DNA of 64,000 nucleotides. Origin: Chryseobacterium endalhagicum. GTDB taxonomy: Bacteria; Bacteroidota; Bacteroidia; Flavobacteriales; Weeksellaceae. Under the pieces are notes generated by a model. The model did not search any database. It had not been told where the DNA came from and saw only the letters and a program-made list of their open reading frames with translations. The translations under genes were made by a program, and so were the position numbers. Shown piece by piece: positions 8,526 through 14,573 of the stretch (positions within the stretch are counted from its first letter, which is position 1; every line of letters starts with the position of its first letter). Where the stretch lies: positions 930,001-994,000 of the forward strand of contig NZ_JAELVM010000002.1 in assembly GCF_016745235.1 (NCBI RefSeq), in the 5' to 3' direction.

Positions 8526-9752
8526 TTATTTCTTTCTTCCCTTAATATTCGGTAGGAAAGCGGTTATAATTCCCATAAGGGGTAAAAACGCACAGATTTT
8601 AAATACATATTCAATACTGGTATCATCAGCTAAGGCTCCCAGCACGGCAGAGCCAATTCCACCCATTCCAAACATAAATCCAAAGAATAAACCGGCAACC
8701 AGCCCAATTTTATTCGGCATAAGGTCTGTAGCATACACCAGAATGGCAGAAAAGGCAGAAGCGATAATCAACCCGATTAAAACTGCAAATACCACAGTCC
8801 AGACTAATGAAAGATACGGAAGACAAAGTGTAAAAGGAGCGGCTCCTAGTATCGAAGCCCATATGATTTTCTTTCTTCCATATTTATCACCCAGTTTTCC
8901 ACCCAGAAGGGTTCCGATAGCTACGGCTGCAAGAAACATAAATAAATACAGCTGGGAATCTTTTACCGAAATATGAAATTTGTCGATAAGGAAGAAGGTA
9001 AAATAATTCGTCATGGACGCCAGATAAATATACTTGGAAAATACCAGGGCAAGCAAGACAATCACGGAAAATATAACCTTTTTACGGGACAGTTCTATCG
9101 TGATAATATTGTCCGGATGCTTCGCTGACTTTTTTAAAGATAGTCTTTCAGCATACCAGTTTCCTATCCTCCATAATAATATAATTCCTATGAAAGCAGC
9201 AATCGCAAAAAGAGCTACATAGCCTTGACCTAGCGGAAGGACAATCAGAGCAACCAGAAGAGGACCAATAGCGCTGCCGGAATTTCCTCCTACCTGAAAG
9301 ATGGACTGGGCAAGACCTTTCTGTCCGCCGGATGCCAGCTGAGCCACTCTCGATGCTTCAGGATGGAAAATAGAAGAGCCCATACCAATTAAGGCAACCG
9401 CTAAAAGAATCATATAATACTGATGGGCCGATGCCAGTAATAATAACCCGGCCATTGATAATCCCATTCCTATGGCCAGAGATCTTGGATTGGGCCTTTT
9501 ATCCGTATAAATGCCTACAAATGGCTGCAGAATAGAAGCCGTAAGCTGAAAGACCAGCGTAATGATTCCGATCTGGGCAAAGGACAGGCTGAATTCACCC
9601 TTCAGAATAGGGTACAGCGAAGGAATGGTAGATTGGATCAGGTCATTTAAAAAATGTGAAAAGCTGATCATAAATAAGATTGGGTAAACAATTGTATTCG
9701 TGTCAATTGTTTTCGTCTGCACGTTTTCCATGGATGTAAGGTTTAAATTCAT
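8526..9752 (-). CDS. MFS transporter, fosmidomycin-resistance (Fsr) type
   Basis: A 408-residue inner-membrane protein with about 12 transmembrane segments. The first helix contains the Fsr-family signature SFSHFLNDLIQSTIPSLYPI, followed by LQPFVGIYTDKRPNP (MFS loop 2-3 motif), and the second half repeats it as GGKLGDKYGRKKI. Fsr-type exporters expel fosmidomycin or other small acids; the substrate here is unknown. The gene lies 31 bp downstream of a GntR/FCD regulator on the same strand, and both are preceded by the same palindrome, so expression is probably controlled by that regulator and induced by its ligand. An alternative start is the internal Met8. Confidence 0.85.
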   Translation of the reverse strand: MNLNLTSMENVQTKTIDTNTIVYPILFMISFSHFLNDLIQSTIPSLYPILKGEFSLSFAQIGIITLVFQLTASILQPFVGIYTDKRPNPRSLAIGMGLSMAGLLLLASAHQYYMILLAVALIGMGSSIFHPEASRVAQLASGGQKGLAQSIFQVGGNSGSAIGPLLVALIVLPLGQGYVALFAIAAFIGIILLWRIGNWYAERLSLKKSAKHPDNIITIELSRKKVIFSVIVLLALVFSKYIYLASMTNYFTFFLIDKFHISVKDSQLYLFMFLAAVAIGTLLGGKLGDKYGRKKIIWASILGAAPFTLCLPYLSLVWTVVFAVLIGLIIASAFSAILVYATDLMPNKIGLVAGLFFGFMFGMGGIGSAVLGALADDTSIEYVFKICAFLPLMGIITAFLPNIKGRKK

Positions 9753-9754
9753 CG

Positions 9755-9770
9755 TATCATCTGATGAATT
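9755..9770. promoter_or_regulatory. Operator-like palindrome before the MFS gene
   Basis: TATCATCTGATGAAT with the perfect 5-1-5 palindrome TCATCTGATGA at 9757-9767. An identical 15-bp word lies before the adjacent GntR gene (10448-10462). FCD-class GntR regulators bind short palindromes of this form. Confidence 0.7.
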
Positions 9771-9783
9771 TGATTAAAAAATT

Positions 9784-10440
9784 TTAATAGACTTTATCAA
9801 CGATCATCTGGGCAATGCGGGCTGCATTTTCCGGATCTTTATTTTCAATGCTCTTGTAAAGTTCGGTATGGATCTTTTGAGAAAGCCTGAAAGAATCTGT
9901 ATTGTTGTTATGGCTGATTTCAAAGGTTCTCAGAATATGGGTACTCGTTATCTTATAAATTTCTTTCAAAAGACTGTTGCCACAGGCTTCAGCAATCGAT
10001 ATGTGAAAATTAATATCAGCCTGATAACATTCTGCGGCCTTATTTTCTGCTGCCAGTTTATCCCTCAGATCAAGAAAGTTTTTAATGGTCTGCAATTCTT
10101 TTTCACTACGGGATACTGCCGCTCTTGCCGCAATTTTTGAATCCAGCAGAGAACGGACTTCATATACATCTTCAATTTCAGCTTTGGTGATCTGGGTTTC
10201 CAGAGATTCCTGTACATTTTTAGAAGTCACAAATGTTCCTACACCTTGCTGAACGCTGAGAACTCCTTTGATTGATAAAATTTTAATAGCTTCACGGATG
10301 CTGGAACGTCCAACGCCATAGATCTTCATCAGCTCCGGTTCAATCGGCAGTTTATCGCCAATCACATATTCTTCAGCGAGAATTCCCTGAATAAGTCTGT
10401 CCGCGACTTCCTGTGCTAATGTTTTTCTTTGAATCTGCAT
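9784..10440 (-). CDS. FadR/FCD-family GntR transcriptional regulator
   Basis: A 218-residue regulator. The N-terminal winged helix (about 5-72) carries the GntR signature (GDKLPIEPELMKIYGVGRSSIREAIKILSIKGVL, followed by the wing GVGTFVTS). The C-terminal all-helical FCD ligand domain (about 90-215) includes the metal-site type residues D and H of YQADINFHISIAEACGN and the later histidines. Such regulators respond to small organic acids. The gene precedes an MFS exporter in the same direction. A candidate operator sits between its -7 element (TACCTTTG on the minus strand, 10464-10471) and its start codon, which suggests autorepression. Confidence 0.88.
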   Translation of the reverse strand: MQIQRKTLAQEVADRLIQGILAEEYVIGDKLPIEPELMKIYGVGRSSIREAIKILSIKGVLSVQQGVGTFVTSKNVQESLETQITKAEIEDVYEVRSLLDSKIAARAAVSRSEKELQTIKNFLDLRDKLAAENKAAECYQADINFHISIAEACGNSLLKEIYKITSTHILRTFEISHNNNTDSFRLSQKIHTELYKSIENKDPENAARIAQMIVDKVY

Positions 10441-10447
10441 AACATCT

Positions 10448-10471
10448 TATCATCTGATGAATGCAAAGGTA
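10448..10471 (-). promoter_or_regulatory. Promoter and operator of the GntR-MFS operon
   Basis: On the minus strand TACCTTTG (10464-10471) matches the -7 box. The palindrome TCATCTGATGA (10450-10460) lies just downstream, over the expected transcription start and only 9 bp before the start codon. No good -33 TTTG is seen, as is common for regulated promoters. Confidence 0.6.
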
Positions 10472-10561
10472 TAACATTTTTTTTAATGTCTCATGAAAAT
10501 TGTGTAAAGATTATAGGGACAAAAGAGAGACTTTACTTAAAATCCCTCTTTGCTGGTTAAT

Positions 10562-10793
10562 CTGAGTTCGGGATAAGGTATTTTCGTTTTTATAAGACGG
10601 TAAGGAAGTTTGAAGCTGGAAGAGGGAAGTTATTGAAGTCCAAAGGCAGAAATGCATTGCGGTTTTATTAATTTTTTGAATCCGCTTCAACAGATTTAAA
10701 GGCAGTTATTTAATATTTTTGTCCAATAATAACTTCCAGCCTCTAGCTTCCCGCTTCCGGCCTTTTAATCTTAACTTCTTATCCCGAACTCAG
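10562..10793. repeat. MITE-like inverted-repeat element
   Basis: The gap of 367 bp between the GntR regulator and the azoreductase has no gene. A perfect 16-bp inverted repeat, CTGAGTTCGGGATAAG at 10562-10577 and its complement at 10778-10793, bounds a 232-bp unit. Nested inside is an imperfect inverted pair of the GAAGCTGGAAGAGGGAAGTT type (10604-10633 and 10725-10758). Related inner sequences occur near 24751, 29308 and 45868. Confidence 0.75.
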
Positions 10794-10808
10794 GTTGGTT
10801 ATATTTCC

Positions 10809-11435
10809 TTATTCAATAGTACTGAGAATCTGGAAAATTTCCTGTTTTGACTGTTCAAAAATTTCGCCTCCGAATTCTTCATTATCCAATGAAATTACTG
10901 TGACATCTTTCACGCCCATGATTCCGAAAATAAATTTTAAATAGGAGGTCTGGAAATTCATATGTCCGTTTTTCTCGCCCTCTCCATAGCCGGTATCGCC
11001 TCTGCTTGAAAGTATGAACAGCTTTTTATTTTCCAGCAGTCCTACATACTCTCCGTCAGGTTTTCCGGACCGGAACTTCCAGGTTTCATTGATCCTCATT
11101 ATCTGATCAATATAAGCTTTCAGGCTGCTGGGAATAGACCAGTTGTACATAGGAGAGCCGATGACATAGATGTCATTTTCCTTTAACTCCTTGATCAGTT
11201 CATTGCTGAGTTGTAAAGCTTCCCGGTTTTCTGCATTTTGATTTTCCGGTTTGGTGAAGGCTCCCGCAATCCATTTTTCATTAATGGGTTCAATAATTTC
11301 CAGGCCAGCTTCTCTGAAAGTAAAATGATCCTGCGGATGTTTGCTTTTCCAATGATCAACAAATGACCGGGTCAGTTTTCTGCTGTATGATCTTTCATTT
11401 CTGATGCTGGCATTAATAATCAATAATTTGTTCAT
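10809..11435 (-). CDS. azoR: FMN-dependent NADH-azoreductase (AzoR family)
   Basis: A 208-residue cytoplasmic flavodoxin-fold quinone/azo reductase. The phosphate-binding start LLIINASIRNERSYSRKL and the FMN-contacting PMYNWSIPSSLKAYIDQI match the AzoR/AcpD family, and length is normal for it. It reduces azo compounds and quinones with NADH through bound FMN. It starts 59 bp after the end of a Crp-family regulator on the same strand. A redox or xenobiotic detoxification role, possibly under that regulator, is plausible but inferred. Confidence 0.85.
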   Translation of the reverse strand: MNKLLIINASIRNERSYSRKLTRSFVDHWKSKHPQDHFTFREAGLEIIEPINEKWIAGAFTKPENQNAENREALQLSNELIKELKENDIYVIGSPMYNWSIPSSLKAYIDQIMRINETWKFRSGKPDGEYVGLLENKKLFILSSRGDTGYGEGEKNGHMNFQTSYLKFIFGIMGVKDVTVISLDNEEFGGEIFEQSKQEIFQILSTIE

Positions 11436-11494
11436 CTCTTTAAATTTATTAAATCAAAGGTCTGAACTTAAAAAATGAAAGATATTGATCTAGT

Positions 11495-12082
11495 TCAATG
11501 AAAATTATTTTTCTTCCGGATTCTGCTTAAAAATTCTGCTGAAATTCCCAGGTAGGAGGCAATCAGGTACTGTGGTATTTTGGCGGCAATTTGTGGATAG
11601 TTTTGTAAAAAATCAAGATAGCGGTGTTCCGCATTATAAATATGACTGTAGATGATTCTTTTTTGCAGGGCACCCAGATAGCTTTCTAAAATAATGCGGA
11701 AATACCTTTCCAGCGAAGGAATCTGCTCCAGCATTTTTTGAAATGAATGAAAATTGATCTGTAAAAGCTCTGTTTTTTCCAAAGCCTGGATATTGTAGAT
11801 GGAAGGTTCCTGTTTACGGAAACTGTCCAGATCGGTTGCCCACCAGTCATCTACCGCGAAATAAAGAATCTCCTCATTACCGCTGTCTTCATTGATGCAG
11901 AATGCTTTTAATGTTCCGGAAATAATATAATTGTCCGTACGGCAGATCTCGCCGTTTCTCAATAGATAATCACCTTTCTCTAAAGTTTTTTGTGACCAGA
12001 AGGTGGTGAAAAGTGTCTGTTCATCCTTTGTGAGGACGATGTGCTTTGAAATGGTATCAATTAATTTTTGCAAATTGTTCAA
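11495..12082 (-). CDS. Crp/Fnr-family transcriptional regulator
   Basis: A 195-residue protein with an N-terminal cyclic-nucleotide-binding-like beta roll (about 20-120, LEKGDYLLRNGEICRTDNYIISGTLKAF) and a short C-terminal helix-turn-helix (IAAKIPQYLIASYLGISAEFLSRIRK). It lacks the cysteines of Fnr and the cAMP-phosphate RS motif of Crp, as is usual for the large Bacteroidota branch of this family, so the ligand is unknown. It lies upstream of the azoreductase in the same direction and is a natural candidate to control it. Confidence 0.85.
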   Translation of the reverse strand: MNNLQKLIDTISKHIVLTKDEQTLFTTFWSQKTLEKGDYLLRNGEICRTDNYIISGTLKAFCINEDSGNEEILYFAVDDWWATDLDSFRKQEPSIYNIQALEKTELLQINFHSFQKMLEQIPSLERYFRIILESYLGALQKRIIYSHIYNAEHRYLDFLQNYPQIAAKIPQYLIASYLGISAEFLSRIRKKNNFH

Positions 12083-12153
12083 TCCTGTTGTCGTTAAGTG
12101 AATGTATGTAAATTTAACGAAAAAGGGCCGTAAGACACACTTCTGAAAACAAA

Positions 12154-12186
12154 AATAGGAAAAGCAATTAAATTACTTTTCCTATT
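12154..12186 (-). terminator. Terminator of the rpsT-tRNA-Glu transcript
   Basis: An 11-bp perfect stem (12154-12164 with 12176-12186). On the minus strand a T-rich run follows. It starts 3 bp beyond the 3' end of the second tRNA-Glu. Confidence 0.8.
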
Positions 12187-12188
12187 AG

Positions 12189-12260
12189 TAGCCCGTAGGG
12201 GAATCGAACCCCTCTTACCAGAATGAAAATCTGAGGTCCTAACCGATAGACGAACGGGCC
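12189..12260 (-). tRNA. tRNA-Glu (UUC), copy 2 of an identical pair
   Basis: A 72-nt cloverleaf read on the minus strand: acceptor GGCCCGT/ACGGGCT, discriminator A, anticodon loop TTTTCAT giving anticodon UUC, T-arm GGGG-TTCGATT-CCCC. CCA is not encoded. It is identical in sequence to the copy at 12362-12433. Confidence 0.95.
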
Positions 12261-12361
12261 ATCTACCAAACTGTAAATAATATCTACAGGGTTAGTTTTT
12301 TTGTTTTTATAAGTTTCAACTCTTATTAATCACCTCGGTTAGTAGCAGTGATTAAGTTTTG

Positions 12362-12433
12362 TAGCCCGTAGGGGAATCGAACCCCTCTTACCAGAATGAA
12401 AATCTGAGGTCCTAACCGATAGACGAACGGGCC
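12362..12433 (-). tRNA. tRNA-Glu (UUC), copy 1 of an identical pair
   Basis: Same 72-nt sequence and UUC anticodon as the tRNA at 12189-12260. It begins only 10 bp after the stop codon of rpsT, so it is probably cut from a transcript that includes the ribosomal protein mRNA. Confidence 0.95.
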
Positions 12434-12443
12434 AACTATGCTA

Positions 12444-12698
12444 TTACGCTAATTTATTAACGTGCTTTGTTAATTTGCTTTTCAAGTTAGCTGCTTTGTT
12501 TTTGTGGATAATATTTTTCTTAGCTAATTTATCCAATAAAGCGATAACTTTTGGCAGTTGCTCTGTTGCAGCAGCTTTGTTCTCCTCATTTCTCAAAACT
12601 TTTAATGCTGTTCTAGCAGTTTTGTGATAGTATCTGTTACGAACTTTTCTAACTTCGTTCTGTCTAATTCTCTTTAATGCTGATTTATGATTTGCCAT
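12444..12698 (-). CDS. rpsT: 30S ribosomal protein S20
   Basis: An 84-residue basic helical protein that binds 16S rRNA in the small subunit ([21 protein letters not shown], the S20 signature). The ATG at 12698 is chosen over an ATG seven codons upstream, because the S20 family begins at MANHKSA. A consensus promoter lies just upstream. Two tRNA-Glu genes follow within 10 bp, an arrangement that would couple tRNA and ribosomal protein expression. Confidence 0.96.
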   Translation of the reverse strand: MANHKSALKRIRQNEVRKVRNRYYHKTARTALKVLRNEENKAAATEQLPKVIALLDKLAKKNIIHKNKAANLKSKLTKHVNKLA

Positions 12699-12716
12699 AT
12701 CGTTCAAATGTGAGTG

Positions 12717-12748
12717 CAAAACTATAAACTTTTTTCCAATCTGCCAAA
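12717..12748 (-). promoter_or_regulatory. Promoter of rpsT
   Basis: On the minus strand TTTG (12745-12748), a 20-bp spacer and TAGTTTTG (12717-12724) match the Bacteroidota promoter. The start site falls about 12 bp before the S20 start codon. Confidence 0.65.
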
Positions 12749-12765
12749 TTTATTTTTAAAATTTT

Positions 12766-13086
12766 TCAATTTTCTTCTGACAGGTATTTTCTGAGTTTAT
12801 CTATTGCTTGTTCTATTTTTAAATTCTCTTGTTCTCGTTCTATTTTCTTGATCGTACTGCTTAGCATGATCATCGCATTGTTCCATTCTCCAGTCGTATT
12901 GGTGAAGATAAGTCCATCAATTGTTACTTCAAAAGCGACCCTTTCCCCGGTCCTGTAAAGTCTGAAACTTATTTTATCATCCCTGCCTGTAATCCCGTCT
13001 TCATTGATTTGTAAATCGTAACTTTTTGGGTTAGAGTGGATTCTTTTAAAAAGAAGTTTAGCTTCTTGTATCTTTAAATCCGGCAT
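12766..13086 (-). CDS. Conserved hypothetical protein, 106 residues
   Basis: A small cytoplasmic protein, with no signal peptide or membrane segment, a beta-rich middle (DKISFRLYRTGERVAFEVTIDGLIF) and a charged helical C terminus (KKIEREQENLKIEQAIDKLRKYL) that may form a coiled coil. No family is recognised. It begins 14 bp after the end of a tRNA-Glu gene on the same strand, so the two may share a transcript. Base composition is like the neighbouring genes. It is kept as a real gene because the reading frame fills the gap and the protein is soluble-like and well balanced. Confidence 0.65.
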   Translation of the reverse strand: MPDLKIQEAKLLFKRIHSNPKSYDLQINEDGITGRDDKISFRLYRTGERVAFEVTIDGLIFTNTTGEWNNAMIMLSSTIKKIEREQENLKIEQAIDKLRKYLSEEN

Positions 13087-13100
13087 GATATAAAATTTGG

Positions 13101-13172
13101 TAGCCTATAGGAGAATCGAACTCCTGTTGCAAGGATGAAAACCTTGAGTCCTAACCACTAGACGAATAGGCC
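13101..13172 (-). tRNA. tRNA-Glu (UUC), divergent third copy
   Basis: A 72-nt cloverleaf on the minus strand: acceptor GGCCTAT/ATAGGCT, anticodon loop TTTTCAT (UUC), T-arm GGAG-TTCGATT-CTCC. It has the same anticodon as the identical pair at 12189 and 12362, but differs in acceptor, D, anticodon-stem and T-arm bases. Confidence 0.93.
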
Positions 13173-13186
13173 AAATTTTGAGGTTG

Positions 13187-13217
13187 CAAAAGTAATGATT
13201 AACTTTTTAACTTCAAA
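13187..13217 (-). promoter_or_regulatory. Promoter of the third tRNA-Glu
   Basis: On the minus strand TTTG (13214-13217), an exact 19-bp spacer and TACTTTTG (13187-13194) form a perfect Bacteroidota promoter, ending about 14 bp before the tRNA. Confidence 0.75.
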
Positions 13218-13230
13218 ATTATTTTATAAA

Positions 13231-14520
13231 TTATTTAAAAACTTTTTGAATAATCGTATTCTTGATTCCTTTGGTTTCAAGCTCTTTTTGAAGCTTTACA
13301 GCATCCTCCAAAGTAAATACTTTACCATAGGTGTAATAGAACACACCATTCTCCTTATTTCGCTCTACATCCTTAAGAGTCTGGAGAATAAATGAGTTCC
13401 CGTTCAGCTTTTCACCCGTATATACCTCAATGGTATAGAAGCCGGTCAGCAGTTTTTGGTTAGGCATAAATCCTACCGCATAAGCATTTCTGAAGCCTGC
13501 ATCTTTAGCCGTTTTCAGATTGATGTCTTTTATGGAAGCCATATTGGTCACCCCATAGTAATACTTGTACTGTCCGTTATCTTTGATAGGAAGAATGTAG
13601 TTCAGGCCTTTTAATGCCGGATCTCCGTCATTGTATTTGGTAGGCGAGCTCAGCAATAAAATTCTGAAATCATTTTTCAGCGGAGATTCCGCAGGTTTTT
13701 CAGGTTCCGGTTTTTTAGTGGTGGCGTAAGAGCCTCCGGTTTTTCTGTCAATTGCTTTTTTATAGTCAATGATCGCATTGTAGATACTTTCTGCAATTTC
13801 ATCCTGGCCCTTTTCAGAGGCTAAATAATGACTTTCCTCGGGATGGTTGATGAATCCGGTTTCTATCAGTACGGAAGGCATCGCATTCATACGCAGAACG
13901 TGCAGGTTTTTCTGGAAAACACCTCTCGAAAATCTTTTATCCTTGTTCACGAAGTTACCTTCTACCAATCCCCCAAGCAGCAAGCTGGATTCCAGATATT
14001 TATTCTGCTGGAGTTTCAGAGCGATAAGAGATTCCGGAGAACTTGGGTTGTAGGAACCGAAGGTCTGTTTATCTTTTTCATCAAGAAAAATTACATCATT
14101 CTCTCTTTTGGCTACTTCAAGGTTTTCGTCATTCTGGTTCGGTCCCTGTACATAAGTTTCCGTTCCGTAAGCGGTAGGCCGTTGTGAAGAGTTACAGTGA
14201 ATGGAGACAAAAAGATCAGCTTTGCTTCTGTTCGCAAGGTTGGTTCTGTCTGAAAGTGATGGGTACTCGTCGAATTTTCGGGTGTATATGACTTTGAAAT
14301 CTCTGTTTTTTTCCAACATGGCCCCTATTTTTAACGTAACGGCCAGCGTAACATCCTTCTCGGCAACTCTTCCAATATCGGCATAGGATCTGTTCGCTCC
14401 ATGGTCACTTCCCCCATGACCAGCATCTAAAACGATCGTAAACTTCTTCTGAGAGAAAATTAAAGTGCTGGAAAGAATAAGGAGAAATGATAAAATTATT
14501 TTAAAATTTTGGTTGTGCAT
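13231..14520 (-). CDS. N-acetylmuramoyl-L-alanine amidase (AmiC type) with SPOR-like end
   Basis: A 429-residue periplasmic peptidoglycan amidase that cleaves the bond between MurNAc and the stem peptide. A signal peptide (ends LIFSQ) is followed by an Amidase_3 domain (about 27-250), with zinc ligands His35 (LDAGHGG), Glu54 and the His of SIHCNSS, and the catalytic Glu of VLIETGFINHPEE. After a proline-rich linker (about 258-275) a repeat region ends in a SPOR-like module (FTLEDAVKLQKELETKGI), which would target septal peptidoglycan. It is divergent from lptD with a 53-bp gap. Role in daughter-cell separation is known for the family. Confidence 0.9.
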   Translation of the reverse strand: MHNQNFKIILSFLLILSSTLIFSQKKFTIVLDAGHGGSDHGANRSYADIGRVAEKDVTLAVTLKIGAMLEKNRDFKVIYTRKFDEYPSLSDRTNLANRSKADLFVSIHCNSSQRPTAYGTETYVQGPNQNDENLEVAKRENDVIFLDEKDKQTFGSYNPSSPESLIALKLQQNKYLESSLLLGGLVEGNFVNKDKRFSRGVFQKNLHVLRMNAMPSVLIETGFINHPEESHYLASEKGQDEIAESIYNAIIDYKKAIDRKTGGSYATTKKPEPEKPAESPLKNDFRILLLSSPTKYNDGDPALKGLNYILPIKDNGQYKYYYGVTNMASIKDINLKTAKDAGFRNAYAVGFMPNQKLLTGFYTIEVYTGEKLNGNSFILQTLKDVERNKENGVFYYTYGKVFTLEDAVKLQKELETKGIKNTIIQKVFK

Positions 14521-14573
14521 CTTACAGTTTTAAAAATTATATTAATTTTGAGCCTTAATTATATAGAATAAAA

